From Vicugna pacos (taxonomy: Eukaryota; Chordata; Mammalia; Artiodactyla; Camelidae), in contig NC_132992.1 in the NCBI RefSeq assembly GCF_048564905.1, positions 32,164,501 through 32,228,500 on the forward strand: DNA of 64,000 nucleotides, given 5' to 3'. The notes below the pieces were generated by a model that saw only the letters and a program-made list of their open reading frames with translations, was not told the origin of the DNA and searched no databases. Shown piece after piece: positions 34,740 through 47,760 of the stretch (position 1 is the stretch's first letter; each line of letters starts with the position of its first letter). The position numbers and the translations under genes were made by a program.

Positions 34740-35480
34740 TCCGTGGAATGTCTTTGGCACCTTTGGATAATAATCAGTTGATGAAAGATATACATGTGCC
34801 TATCTGAGATTTTGATGCTGTTCATTGGCAGCTTTATTTTTAACTCACACCAGCAGACCTTTCTGCCTTAACTACTGGGACTTCATATAAGTTTTGAAGT
34901 CTGGAAATGCAAGTCCACTTTCTTTTTCTTATTCAAGGTTTAGTCTTTGCATGTCCACATAAATCATAGAATTAGCTTCTACTACAAAACGTTGCTACTA
35001 ATTTGATTAGGATTGTATGAAATTTATGGATTCATTCAGGATAATTGGCATCCGAATATACAAAATCTTTAGAATCATATAATATTCTATTTATGTATGT
35101 AGGTCCTCTGTAATTTCTTTTCTTAACATCAAGATTTTGTATAGAGCACTCACATACCTTATATTAAATTAGTTCCAAAGTATTTGATAAATGATATTTT
35201 AATTTCATTTCCTCATGCTTTTGACTAGAATCTAGAAATAAAATTGATGCTTGTGTTTAGTGACTTTGTTAATGTCCCTATTAGTTCTAGTTCTTACAGT
35301 TTGTTTATAGATAATTTTGTAGTTTCTACAAACAGAAACGTGTCACCTATGAATAAAAATGGTTTAACTTCTCCCTTTCTTGATATAATTTGTGTTCTTT
35401 CCTTTTCCTGATTTGATGCCAGACCGTCCAGTAAAAACAGTGAATGTAAGTAGTGGTAATCGAGCTGTCTCATTCATGAC
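34740..35480 (-). mobile_element. LINE-1 ORF2 part, antisense
   Basis: The block 'ggaatgtctttggcacc...tttgattaggattgtatgaaatttatggattcattcaggataattggcat' is the antisense ORF2 phrase of old L1s. It stands head to head with the sense L1 just before it. Confidence 0.5.
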
Positions 35481-35494
35481 CGTGTACAAAATAA

Positions 35495-35815
35495 TACTGA
35501 CTTAAAAATATATATAGAGATTCATATATAATCGAAGTATAGTCAGTTTACAATGCTGTGTCAATTTCTGGTGTACAGCAAATTGCGTCAGTCATATGTG
35601 AACATGCATACATTCATTTTCATATTCTGTTTCAGTATAAAGATATTGAATATAGTTCTGTTTATCTATTTTATATGTATATTAGATTGTATCTGCAAGT
35701 CTCAAACTCCCAATTTATCCCTTCCTACCCTTTAACTGCCACACATGTACCATTTTGCATTCCCATCAGCCACAAATGAGATTTCCTGTTGCTTCACATC
35801 CTTGCCAGTGTTAAA
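35495..35815 (-). mobile_element. LINE-1 3' UTR of artiodactyl type, antisense
   Basis: 'gaagtatagtcagtttacaatgctgtgtcaatttctggtgtacagc' is the antisense 3' UTR start typical of artiodactyl L1s, as also seen in diverged form at about 57.3 kb. Confidence 0.65.
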
Positions 35816-36220
35816 ATAAAAAACAAACAGAGCAGCTTCGAAAGTTCCCTGAGCAGACAAAACCGCTGGACATCGTAAGCAAAACTTGAAGTATTTCCCA
35901 AGCTTGATATGAGGTAAACACTGATCGATTCTGTATCATTTAAGAAAATTCTAATATTAGAACTGCTTTGAAGAATAAGCTGTCACTGCATCCTGTTTAT
36001 AGAAGCTGCTTTATAGCCACATACGCCGGAGCCACATTCCACGTTTTGATTTGAGTGTCCCGGTTCAAGAACTTTTCGGTGTGTGTCCAATAATCTTTTA
36101 TTAGCTATCACTTTGCTGATTCACTGGTTTTACTTGGGCTAATTCTGAACTTTTGACACCAGCATTTGCTGTTGCTAGTGTTTTAGATTTTGGCCATTCT
36201 ACTGGGGGTGCAGTGATACC
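35816..36220. other. Intergenic, nothing recognised
   Basis: No gene or assignable repeat. Confidence 0.35.
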
Positions 36221-36224
36221 TCAT

Positions 36225-37560
36225 TTTTAAAAATTCAGTTTTGTTATATTGTGTAAAGAACACTTAACATGAGATACACCCTCCTAACAACATTTTAAGT
36301 GTACAGTACAATATTGTTGGCTATAGGTACAGTGTTGCACAGCAGATCTCTAGAGCTTTCGTCTTGCTTAAATGAGTCAGTGCCCGTTAATTAGTAACCC
36401 TTTATTACCCACTCCCCACAACCCATGGAAACCTCTATTCTACTCTTTGATTCTGTGAATTTAACTATTTTAAATACCTCATTTTCTTGAGCCATGTTGT
36501 TGGATATTTAAGTTGTTTCCACATCTTGGCTATTGTGAACAGTGCTACAGTAAGGATAAGAGTGTTAATAACCTCTTTGAGATCCTGATTTCACTTCCTT
36601 GGATAAATATCCAGGAGTGAGATGACTAGAACACATGGTAGTTCTATTTTAAATGATTTGAAGAACCTGTATACTGTTTTCCACAGCAGCTATACCATTT
36701 AGCATTCCCACTAACAGTGTGCAAAAGTTTTGATCTCTCCACATGCTTGACAGCACTTTTTGTCTTTTGTGTTTTTGGTAATAGCCATCAAAAATCTTTT
36801 GAAGTATAAAACATGGCTGATACTAAAATGTATTGTAAATGTACTGGTGAATACATTGAGAATAATCATTAAAAAGAAGTAGAAATTACACATATTTAAA
36901 GTATGAGCTTTTTTCTGCCACCTTTGTTATGGCCAGTACCAGCATTTTAAGAATTAAACTATTTAATGCAATGCTTCATTTTCATATGATTTCATGACTG
37001 TGAGGTGATATCTCATTGTGGCTTTGATTTGCATGTCCCTCATTAGTGACTCTGAGCATTTCCACACATACTTATTGGCCATTTGTATGTCTTCTTTGGA
37101 GAAATGTTTATTCTAGTCTTTAGCCCATTTTTAAAATCACTTTATTAGTTTTGTTTTGTTTTTTACTGCTACTAATTTGTAGGAAGTCCTTATATATTTT
37201 GGATGTTAAGCCCTTATCATATATGTGGTTTGCAAACATTTTCTTACGTTCCATGGATTGCTTTCAGGCTGTTGATCATTTCCTTTGCTGTGCAGAAACT
37301 TTATAGTTTGATATAGTCTCACTTGTTAGTTTTTGCTTTCGTTCCCTGTGATTTCGGTGTCATGTCCGTGATCACTGCTAAAATCAATACCAAGACTTTT
37401 CTTCTGTGTTTTCTTTTCAACAGATTTTGTTGATTTTTTCTATTGTTTTGCTATTTTCTGCTCTAATCTTTGGTATTTCCTTCTTTTTGAATTTACTTTG
37501 TTCTTGGCCTAGTGACTGAAGAGGGTAAATCAGGTTGTTTATTGGAGATCTTTTGTTAGC
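36225..37560 (-). mobile_element. LINE-1 3' UTR and ORF2 end, antisense
   Basis: 'ttaagtgtacagtacaatattgttggctataggtac' (3' UTR), then 'gatatctcattgtggctttgatttgcatgtccc' and 'gctgttgatcatttcctttgctgtgcagaaac' (ORF2) in antisense order. An older copy than the 35.5 kb piece. Confidence 0.7.
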
Positions 37561-39687
37561 ATAATTAGACCTCCTACACAATTCCTAGGGGACTATTGAA
37601 TACAAAGGTAGAGTTTTATTTAGGAAACAATGGATATAAAAGATAGATTGTTAAAATGTTTAAGATGTTTTATGTGTATGGGTCTGACTCCAGATTGCTC
37701 TTTGTAGTATATTTCATTTAATAGAACATTAAAATTGACACTCTTAGTAAATAAATGTGAAGTTCATTAATAAGACAATTGAAACCTTCTTTGATAGAAC
37801 TTTTCACTAATTTCTTGTGCACAGAATGTTTATATACAATTTAGATGGTGAGTGCTTCCCACATTATTTTAATGTTTTTGGAGGAATTAGAAATGTGCAT
37901 TCATAAGCAGTTCATAAGATTTTCTAAATTGTAAAAGAATGGAGATTTGAGGGACCACTGATAAAAATGTAAATGCTGTTATTAACCCTTGGCTTCTTTA
38001 TCCTCTGCTGCAGCAAAGTGTGAAATTTCCTTAGTTTTAGTTTTATCATTTTCTATAAATCTTACTTTCTTCTAGGTGTTTCATCTCTGCCAGTTTTCCT
38101 TTTTTTTTTTTCTGTTTTCTTTCCTGTCTGAACATTAATTTTTAACCTCTCCCTTTTTTTCATTTTTATTTTGTAGATCTCACTTTTGTAGGCATTAACT
38201 TATTTCACTACTTGGTGTTCTCTTGGACGTAGATTGTCCCTTCAGGAGATTTGACATTTTTGGGGTGTGGTGGGTTTGGTAGGTGAGAGAGGGGGCTTTA
38301 GTCTTTGCACACAGGGGCATCAGGAACATCCCATCTTTCCTGGGAAGATGCTCAGCTTTCTTGTTTGTTTTCTCTTAGATTAGTCCCTTAAGCTGTATGT
38401 AGCAGGATGTTTTATTCTGACTCAATCAAATAGTCCCTACTGATATATGTTTTGATTACTGATATACTTGTACTAATTTCTAATATTTGGTTTTGCTCCA
38501 CATGCTTGTGTTTTTTTCTTTACTTTTCTGGTCTGTCTTCTGTTGCATTGAAAAAATTTTCTATTGTTTCTCTATTGATTTAGAAAATATAAAGTTTCTG
38601 TTCTTATGACAAATGTCTCGAAATTATGTACGCATATGTGTATTTTTTCTATGCCTAATTTTAATTTTTCCCTCTTGCATATACAACTCTTCCTTGGGTG
38701 TACTTTTTCTCTTTCTGCTTGATTATATTTAAAATTACCTCAGTGGCTGATTAACGCACACTACATGCCAGCTATGCATGCAGACAGTAATGTCTGAGAG
38801 AATTTACCAAATGAGTTGATAAACCAGAGTTCCACAGCATATTAAGGAAAATAATAAGAAAGAAAACCAGTCAACAAAGTCCTCAGAACGTGAATTCACT
38901 CCATTCTTCCTCAGACCCTTTGTCCCTGATTGTCCTTCTGTTTGGAGTGATTTTCCCCCACTAACCTCATTGCTCATTCCTTTATTTCTTCCTAGTCTCT
39001 GCTCCTAGAGAAACATGTGCACTTGTGAATAAAGAGGAAGGCTCAAAATGGGTTATTGTAGTGCTGCATTTCGTAGATTAAAAACCCCAACAGCTTAACT
39101 GTTTATCAACAAAGAATGGATGTATAAATGGTAGTATAACCATATGTGGGACATACTGGTTCAGAAGGGCGTATGGTTTAAAAAGACCTACAAGATTTAC
39201 TATTGAATTTACAAAACAAGTTACAGAAAGGTTTGCCCAAAATGTATATTTGTATCATAATGAAATATAAATAAAATGCTACTTTTTTTTGTTTATTCAA
39301 ATCTATAGAAAACCTCCTGGAAGCATGGACTCCAAATTGATCAAGATGAGGAGAGAACTAGTGTAATAAGTCATGAAAGGATCAGAATAGCCAGCGGTAG
39401 TCAAAGGGGAGTTTAATCTCTACAATGTTTTATTACTTTAAATCATTGATATATTCATGAATCCTTCCTATTGTTAAAGTTAATTAAAAGTAATAAAAAG
39501 CCATCCTAAGAGTTTATGCATACTCTTTTCTGTTCTTCTCTTCAAAAAAGAAGGAAGGAGAAAAAAACTACCTTGTTCATAAGGTTTTATTCAACCATCC
39601 CATGTGTAAGTATTTCTCTCTCCTTTGGGATCATTAAGCATTTACTTTTCATTCCATTTAGGATCCTATGCTTTGACTCTATTATAG

Positions 39688-39720
<33 letters not shown>

Positions 39721-40080
39721 TATATATATATTTGTCTTCCCCAGTAGACTAAAAACTAGCATGTTATCCTCTTTTATCTATTCTTGAGACCTGGTAAATT
39801 ACCTTATTTACACCACAATTTCAATAAATATTATTGATTTATTTTGAACTGAAGAAAAATAAACAGCACAAAATGAGATTTATCGAATTATTTTAGGGTA
39901 TTAACTTCCATGAAACAACATTTTAAAAGTAGGATTTGGTTTACTTTTAATCTTCACTCAATCTAGGCAGTTACTTAGTTTTCTCACCATCTTCATTTCC
40001 TTCATCAGGAAGCATGGAGTGATTGGGGCTGGGGACAAGTGGCTGCTGAGTAAATTGGTCTGAAGGGGACTTTGTTGATG
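37561..40080. other. AT-rich intergenic region, nothing recognised beyond L1-like scraps
   Basis: T-rich tracts around 38.1-38.7 kb and text near 39.1 kb ('caacaaagaatggatgtataaatggtagtataaccatatgtggg') recall L1 3' regions but are too diverged to place. A TA/CA/TA microsatellite is at 39690-39731. Confidence 0.4.
39690..39731 (+). repeat. (TA)n(CA)n(TA)n microsatellite
   Basis: Compound dinucleotide run: TA units, then CA units, then TA units again. Confidence 0.9.
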
Positions 40081-40088
40081 GTTTCCAT

Positions 40089-40102
40089 CCACCAGGGGGC
40101 AC
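40089..40102 (+). promoter_or_regulatory. CTCF-like motif
   Basis: CCACCAGGGGGCAC fits the core CCASYAGRKGGCRS at all 14 positions, about 1.2 kb upstream of TRAV22 copy 2. Confidence 0.65.
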
Positions 40103-41301
40103 TGTAGGCTATACAAGAAATGAAGACTTCCTGATGGTCCCAGAAGGTTGAACAGTTAAGAGAGGAGACCAGAGAGCCGGGGAGCAGGCAAATTACAGAT
40201 AGCAAAGGTGGGGAGAGGGGAACAGCGTTTGTGTAAAGTTCATCTCAGGTTTCAGCTCTGCCATTCCACACAAACTTCGGAAATCTGGAGCCCATACCTC
40301 CATAAATCACTGTGAGGATGATTCTCTGAGCAGAGGTAGAGGAACAAGGATATTACAGAGCATTGTGAGCACGGAAGCACAAGAGAAAACCTCTCCATTC
40401 CCTGTTTTCACTTTTTAAATTTTTATAACTAAATCCCCCAAACACTGACCCAGAAATTATTCCAATACCCCAGACAGCCTGCCTTTTCATGTATTTCCCT
40501 GAGAGTAGAAGGAACAAGAATACAAAGAAGAAAAAATAAGGAAAAAAATAGAAGGAAAGGAGGAACACAATATTGAATTTGACCAGAAAAATGGGGCCAG
40601 AAAAATTCCGACCAGGTCAGAATCAGCTGTGTGAGTCAGCAGGGTGTCAAGAACTGAATAGTAGGAGAGGAGGGGTGGGAAGTTAGTCAGAGTGGACATC
40701 ATACACATATCCTATTTTTCACCAACTAAATTCTTTTTGGAATCATTTCTGTGCAAACAGTGAGTGTATTTTTTGGTTTCTAGAACTCTCCAAATTTCAA
40801 GAAATTGTATTGAGTTCTGCAATTAACAGTGCATGTACCATATAGTTTTATTTGATCAGAATTTTCATGTAATTGAATTATCAAAATCTATGCCAAACTA
40901 TGCAATTTGAGAAATGGGGTCACTCTTCCCTATGGCTCCTCAAATTTCTACATGTTGCTTCAGGACCCGATTCTTCTTGAAATATCATCCACTCTTCCTC
41001 ACATGCTATCTTACAAACTTCTTTTACATGTATTGTTTTAAGAAAAAACACTTACAACTTCACACATTGGAAATATTGCTCCTAACTCTGTGCACTGTCT
41101 GCAGCTACAGTTTGGAGAGGTTATTGTGCATTCTCACTGAGCTGCTGTGGGCGGGGTTTCCTGTTAAGCACATGTCAGAGCTCAGGTAAGATTGGTTCTC
41201 AGTGATTCTGGTGGAACACAGTGTAAGAAAATTTCTAGGGACCCAAAACTCTACCCCCTCCAGAGCAGGGGCAAAGGCACCCAACAGCAGGGCACGGAGT
41301 C

Positions 41302-41817
41302 ATGAAGAGTCACCGGGGATCCCTGCTGGGGCTTCTGTGGCTCCAGATTAGCTGTGAGTCGGGGTCATCCCAGTGGAGGGACTGGAGAGTGTTGCACAGC
41401 TGACAGTGGAGCGGGGAAGGAGAGCTGACCCAGAGCTACATCTTCATGGGTGTTTCCTGGGATATTTTGCGGATCTGGAAACTGCATCAACGACTCCCCA
41501 ATGGCATTGTATATGTTTGTTTTTCTCTTTCCAAGCAGGGGTGAGAGGAGTGAATGTGGAGCAGAGTCCTTCAGCTCTGAGCCTCCAGGAGGGAACCAGC
41601 TCTACTCTGAGGTGCAATTTTTCTGCCACAGTGAACAGCGTGCAGTGGTTCCGACAGAATCCTGGGGGCAGTCTCATCCGACTGTTTTATATAGCTTCGG
41701 GGATGAAGCAGAACGGAAGGCTGAACTCCACACTGAATTCAAAGGAACGTTATAGTACCCTTCACATCACAGCCTCCCAGCTGGAAGACTCAGCCACCTA
41801 CCTCTGTGCAGCGGAGG
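41302..41817 (+). CDS. TRAV22: TCR alpha V gene, TRAV22 family, copy 2
   Basis: Leader exon 41302-41353 (MKSHRGSLLGLLWLQIS) with donor GTGAGT; intron 185 bases; V exon 41539-41817. FR1 'VNVEQSPSALSLQEGTSSTLRCNFS', FR2 'SVQWFRQNPGGSLIRLFYIASG' and '[38 protein letters not shown]' are closest to TRAV22 among families I know, but FR3 is less alike than in copy 1. It could be a separate subgroup. Cys23, Trp41 and Cys104 (41805-41807) are present and both exons are open. Sequons NFS and NST. In germline the frame stays open to 41966, but those codons lie beyond the recombination signal and are not part of the V gene. Confidence 0.85.
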
Positions 41818-41856
41818 CACAGTGCTGCCAGGTGGTGTGCAGCCTGCACCCAAACT
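41818..41856 (+). other. 23-RSS of TRAV22 copy 2
   Basis: Heptamer CACAGTG (41818-41824), 23-base spacer, nonamer ACCCAAACT (41848-41856). Confidence 0.9.
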
Positions 41857-44380
41857 GCAGCTGGGCTGCAGCACCGCCCCTCCGTGGGTGGGCATGTGCC
41901 CCCTCAGTAGCTTCTGCACCCCTTGGGGGCCTTCAGATTCATAATCCAGCACTTTTTCCCTCCTAAAATTAAATCCCTTAGGTGTGTCATTTCCCTTGAT
42001 TTTTGTTTTTGTTCTCGCCGTTTTCCTTCCCAGAAGTCCCTTTGCAGGTATAAAGCTCTAATATGGAGCCACTGTCGCAACTGATAAAGATGTCAATATT
42101 CTATGTCCTGTTAAAACAATCCAGTGCTCTAGGCAGGTAAAATATAAATTACACATAAATTGCTCTGAAGGAAAAGGCTTGAAAAAATATATGGTGGTCA
42201 ACAAATACAAAGATCTGACTCAGATTTTCTTTTAACTGCACGTGGCTCTACTTTCAAGGAAAAGGGAAGAGAGCGTGTATAATGTTTTTTGAAGTTTATA
42301 TTCTGCCTTTTCATCCCCAGGAAAAACAAACACAATAAAATAATTTTTGACCATCAGGTTTGTGACATTCATGATCAATCTCAGTACTGAGAAGACCCTG
42401 TAAGTAGGTACCTGCTCTCCTTTGATGCATGAATAAAGTGAGGATTGCAGAGCATAAGTGGCTTCACATTATTACTAAATTAGTGAAGCTGGGGTGACAT
42501 GAGAGCTTATACTCTGAGCTTCCTGATATAGGAGACTCTTCAGAATCAAAAAATTCAAATGATTTTAATTGATCCATTTGTTCAATGTGTTTACATACAT
42601 CACGGACAAAAATATGAATTTTGTCATATATAAATAGCTCTTGTAGGGAAGAGCTCATGGATTTGTATTCCGTTCCTTTGAAACCCATTGCTCACCTTGA
42701 AATTTTGAATGAATCTATTTCCCATGACTCTAAAATTTCATTCACAGTCTGAGGAAAAGAGCAGAAGGCCTCCAGGATTACTCTAAAGGAAAACCTTATC
42801 TACTGTAGCCAGAGACAGACTTCTGACCACCAAACCTGGAGTTTAAACTGGCATGAGGAACAATTGCAGTGCAGACTGAATTCCAACCAGCTCTGAATTT
42901 TGTGTTAATGAAAGGACGGTGATAGGAAGGACAGGACCCTGATAATTAAGGTGAAGACTCAAGAGCAGACTCCAGGAAGCTGGGAGCAGGACCAGCTTTC
43001 TGGGCACGGGAGCTGTGAAGTTGCTAAAGCCCCACTCTCAAAAAGAACCCTTCCCTTGGTTTAACGCTATGGTATTGCTATCTGGAAAGTCTTAAAAATG
43101 TTTTCTTTGTACTTGTGTGTTATAAGTGAAGTCCCGTAAATGGATGTACCACGTGTGTGGGCGGAGGAGATCCATGGGGCAGCAGGACACCGGACAGCAA
43201 CACGAGCAGGCTATTTCCTTAGCAGACACAGGCAATATTTAGGCTTTCCTAGACTTATTCTCACAGAGGTAATGAGAAAGTTCCTAGAAATACAAGTGAA
43301 TGGGAAAGGTTTTCTTTTGTTTATTTGTGTATTTGTTGTTTTGTTTTTTGCAGAGGAAGATAATTCTGGAAACTCACACAACTGGAGAACTTTATTAATA
43401 TCTTAGGAGAAGAATATTAGAGTGGACTTTGAAAGAAAAATGGCAGAGTGTGGAATCTGAGCCAGCAATAGCCAAGGAAGCAGGAAGATGCGGCAGGCTG
43501 GATGTTGCCATATGTGATAGATCAAATTCCACTAAGGAGATGAGTCAGTGCTTGCATTTTAGGAAATGCATTTTGATATGAGAGAATGAAATCACTCAAG
43601 AATCAGCTTACATGTGGTTGCCATTTCTGAATCTACAACCTGATGTTTTCACAGAATTTCTACTCAGTCCTTCAGTCCTTTACAGAACATAAGACATAGC
43701 ATCCAAATAGATTTCTTAAAGCATGTGAGATTTCTCATTGTGAATCAATCCAATCTATAAGATCAAAGTGTTTTCTATGGTTGGAATACTAATAATTCAT
43801 GGAAATTCTCCCTCTTCTCCTTTACTATTGAGGTTTGATCCTTTATTTTTGTCACAGTTATCTTAACTGAGGGAAGATTCCACATTTTGACTGCCAGTAC
43901 TGTCAATTCCTTTGCAATAGCACGTTGTTGGGCAAGACCAGCTTAGAAGAGCAGAGGCTGATATAACAGACATTTGAAATATCAAATGATCTTCTCTTTC
44001 CTTCTGTGATCTTTGGTTTACATATTCTTTTTAGAGAGAGTTTTCCTTCACTACAGATAAATGAAGATGGTGTACTGGCTTAAAAGGGAATCTTTATAGT
44101 CTCCTTTTTTTAGAGAGTGAATCATGGTGTGTTTCTGATTTCAAACATGTATGCTGGGTCCATTGTTGAGTAACCAGCAACAGCATCTACCTCTGTCCAG
44201 CTTCGGAACAACGACTCAGTAGTGTGCAGAGGTATAAATCCTGATCTCTGCACTACTAATGTGCATTTCCTCTCCAATCTAAGAGGTAATTTGATCTATT
44301 GGTGTTTTTATGCATCTAGTCCCTTACAGGCATAGGGCAAGAAAATATTTAACCAGAAAGTTCTGTAGTTAGGGTTGTGA
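41857..44380. other. Intergenic region upstream of TRAV13
   Basis: A MIR-like block in antisense at about 42385-42490 is the only assignable repeat. No gene seen. Confidence 0.45.
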
Positions 44381-44394
44381 CCACCAGATGGCGG
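44381..44394 (+). promoter_or_regulatory. CTCF-like motif upstream of TRAV13
   Basis: CCACCAGATGGCGG fits the CTCF core at all 14 positions and points the same way as the gene. It lies 213 bases before the preferred leader ATG. Confidence 0.7.
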
Positions 44395-44607
44395 TGCACC
44401 GCGGCTGATGCAGAACATGTGCAGGGTTCATTTCAATGGATTCTGAATGAATAGGCTTAGGGCAAAAGCAGAGCCTTTTTCTTATTGGCTGGGTAGACAA
44501 TGTGAGACACCTCTGGTTGTTAGAGAAAAGAAGGGATCACTTGGTAATAGAAGTAGCTCTTCTGGCTGGAGTTTGCAGTTTACAATTGATCCCAAATGGG
44601 AAGAATA

Positions 44608-45103
44608 ATGAAGACACCCATCGGAGCTTTAATCATGTTCTTGTGGCTGCAGCTGGACTGTGAGTCAAGGGCTTATGGGAAACAGAGGATATTAGGGGAC
44701 ATTCTTTAGAATGGTCTTATTCTGGTTTCCTCTGGTTACTGTAGAGAAGGAAAAGTAAATTCTCGTGACCTGACAGCCCTTCTCCTTTCTCTGACTTCTT
44801 CTTTCTGCACAGGTGTGAGCCGAGGAGAGAATGTGGAGCAGAGTCCTCCCAGCCTGAGTGTCCAGGAGGGAAACAGCTCTGTTATCACCTGCACTTACAC
44901 AGACAGTGCTTCAGAGTACTTCCCTTGGTATAAGCAAGAACCTGGCAAAGGTCTCCGGTTCCTTATAAGCATTCGTTCAAATAAGGTCAAAGAGGAAGAC
45001 CAAGGACTCACTGTTTTATTGAATAAGACGGCCAAACATCTGTCCCTGCACATCACAGCCGCCCAGCCTGGAGACGCAGCTGTCTACTTCTGTGCAGCAA
45101 GTG
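44608..45103 (+). CDS. TRAV13: TCR alpha V gene, TRAV13 family
   Basis: Leader exon 44608-44659 ([17 protein letters not shown]) with donor GTGAGT; intron 153 bases; V exon 44813-45103. An in-frame ATG at 44596 would add four residues; 44608 fits family leader length better. '[23 protein letters not shown]', '[25 protein letters not shown]' and '[27 protein letters not shown]' match human TRAV13. Cys23, Trp41 and Cys104 (45091-45093) are present and both exons are open. Sequons NSS and NKT. Probably functional. The order TRAV13-TRAV14-TRAV9 follows human 13-2, 14/DV4, 9-2. Confidence 0.92.
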
Positions 45104-45142
45104 CACATTGCTTCCCAGGCACCTGCTACCTGTACTCAAACC
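45104..45142 (+). other. 23-RSS of TRAV13
   Basis: Heptamer CACATTG (45104-45110, A5-position change from CACAGTG), 23-base spacer with 'ccaggcacctgctacctgt', nonamer ACTCAAACC (45134-45142). Likely weaker than consensus. Confidence 0.87.
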
Positions 45143-47155
45143 TGCTACTCGGGCAGCCCCCTTCCTTTGCACAGTCCTTCAAGTGTAGCGTTTGTTATAT
45201 TGTGGTCTTGCAAGTGGAACCAATGGATTAAGCATGAAAAGAACCGAATAAAAAGATTAGGTTCAGGATGACCCAGAAAGTGTTAACCATTTTGTTGGAT
45301 GATGGTTGCTAACTGTCTTCTTGAAGGGAGTTGGTAATATTTTATTTTAAAATTGTAAAATTGACTTTACATGTGCTATTCAGACTCCTCTTCTATAAAT
45401 AACCCCTTGGTATCAATATCACAATCTTTATTATGAATGGGCTTTTAAATTCTGTGTTTTGTAAAGAGCATTGATTATTTTTCTGATTATGCAACACTGC
45501 TTACCTATTACTGGAAAATATGTGAAATACAAAAAATATGAAATTGCTAATTTTATAATGAGATAATATTGCTAATATCCAGTCCCTTCTTTTTATAAGT
45601 TCTTATTATAATTAAGATCATGATTTTTCCATTTAAAATTATATCTTGAATTGAGCATTTCCCACTCCATCATCTTCTCACACACCTGCTTTTTAATAAG
45701 TCTGCAAGAGATTTTAGTAAATTATAGTTTTATATTAATTTTGTTCCTCTAAATTTGTGGCAAAACTGGTCAACCCTTTTAATGTACTTTGACAACATTG
45801 TTGTTGAGAAAATATGATATGGTGACACATTTAGTGTCTAATTAAGGTGTATATTTTTTGTGTGTTTCAGGGAAATTAGAATTGGAAGTGATTTGAGAAT
45901 GTGAGCTCTAGGTTAAACTCACAAACCCATTCTCTTTAAAAAGCATGTAAATATCTGTTAAGATTTACTCGCTCACAGAATTTGGAAGACAGGGTTGTGT
46001 GTTTTGTTCATTACTGCGTGTGCAGTGCGTAGCACCAACTTTCCACACAGCTGATCATCAGCAGATGTTTCTTAAAGAAAGAAGGGAAGGTGAATTCTGC
46101 TATTTATTGTGCATAATTATTATTTTAGATCTGTAATAGAATTAAGTTATACATTGATTTGCAAAGAATAAAACCTCTTAATAAGTACATTTGGTAATTC
46201 CATTATTTAAGAACATATCACTTCTTTCCATTTCTAAATGTCTTTGTCGGTAAAGCTCTGTTGTTTTAAGATAACCAAATTTATTCCTTGACTTGTAATG
46301 TTTTATTATCGTTATGACTGAATCTTTCTTTCTGGGGTTTACGGAGAAATTTTTATATGTATTTATCAGTCTCCTTACTATTGTGAATGGATTGCCTAAA
46401 AACGTTTGGAATAGTGGCTAATTTAGGGATAGCTTGCTACAAATCTCCCCGCCTCATCTTCATGCTTTGACTAGATTAAACATTACTCACCACAACCTTC
46501 TCTTTAAGAAAGCTATTTACTTTTTTAGTGTTGCACATAAATCAATGGAATGAAAGAATTGACGTAAATAATGATTCCCTAATTCTCCCTCCTGGGTCAA
46601 GAATAGGCTATTTTCAAGATGCCTCCTATTGTTCCCAAGAGGGGGTATATAATGGGTAAGGGTGAGATGATTCTTCTTGGTTGAATTGTGTTAGTTATGC
46701 GCTAACTGGCTTGTTCTCACAGGGAAATCATCAGATTAAATCAGGTTGAATACATTTTGTAGTAAAATTGCAGCCCAGCTCCGCAACCCGCTTATTTCCC
46801 TCCCTGCGCTCACTAGCTCCTGTCCAGTAAGAGAGGCGACTCTTGGTTGGCTTATTTCCCGTAAGACTGACAATGGCGTGAGAGGGAAGATGGAGAGAGG
46901 TTTATATTTTATTGGTTTATTCTTCTTAAACCAAGTCAGAAGAGAGTGAGGGTGCAATTACTAAAGGTTTTACTGCTTTGTGGTACTTGGATGAGAAGTT
47001 TTTCAAAGGAAGTTAAAAAAAAAGGAAAGAAAAGCTCTGTGCGGTGTGCAGAGTCAGTCATCATCAGCTCTGACTCAGACACCTTCACGCTTTAAACCTT
47101 TACCACGATTGGTGTCCCTGTTTCCTACTGTCTCTGACAATTGACTACAGACTAC
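45143..47155. other. AT-rich intergenic region
   Basis: An L2 3' end at about 45970-46080 ('gttttgttcattactgcgtgtgcagtgcgtagcacc') is the only repeat I can name. No gene seen. Confidence 0.45.
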
Positions 47156-47159
47156 ATCG

Positions 47160-47760
47160 CCTTCTCTTGATCCTGCAAAACCTGTCTGGGTGCCCGCAGC
47201 CTCTCTTTTGCTTGCTTTCCATAAGAAGTGCTGACTTCTCAAACTTGGGTGGTTTCTCCAGGCCCGCAGAGTGGGGCCGCTTCTGCGCATGCTCGCTGGC
47301 CGTCTGCGAAGGCTCGCTCCTGCTGCTGCCCTTCGCGCACTGGGAGGGGCCAGGGCGCGGGTGGCGCACGGCTGCGCTGCTGGGCGCTGGCCGTGGCCTT
47401 GGGACACTTTTGGTGATTGGCAGGCAAGGCGTCCCCAGAGGCTGGCGGGCAGGTCCTGATGGAGTCTGTGCCCTGGTAGTAGGACCCTTGTCCCTTTAAA
47501 GCCCTCCTGGCGCCCTGGCTGCTGTTCTCCCAGGTGCTCCCCACTCCCAGCTGGGCAGCACCCCTCAGTGTTCTGGATGCGGCCAGAAAGGGGCAGGTCT
47601 CTTTGGCAGCCTCCCTCAGAGCTGGACAGCAACGCTCATTCACAGGCTCTCACTCTCCCTTATGAAGAAATCACGGGCCTAGACGGTTTCTTTTGGCGCT
47701 GAGCTGTGTTCATTGTGGGCAGGGGTGACAGAAGTTCCAGCACCCTGTCTGAGACTGGAC
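47160..47760 (-). mobile_element. CpG-rich LINE-1 5' UTR fragment, antisense
   Basis: A GC- and CpG-rich island in AT-rich DNA. Its right end ('gaaatcacgggcctagacggtttcttttggcgctgagctg') aligns with 'gaaaccatgggcacaggctaccttcttggcactgagctg' at about 61008-61047, which lies at the end of an antisense L1. That makes an L1 5' UTR the best explanation. Long open frames on both strands here are an effect of base composition, not genes. Confidence 0.5.

Noticed and set aside
41818-41966. Extension of the TRAV22 copy 2 frame to 41966
   Set aside because: The sequence past the heptamer is removed on joining; it is germline read-through, not V coding sequence.
47075-47643. Open frames of up to 185 codons on the minus strand, and others on +
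   Set aside because: Low stop density from GC-rich composition in a probable L1 5' UTR; no family resemblance or splice context.
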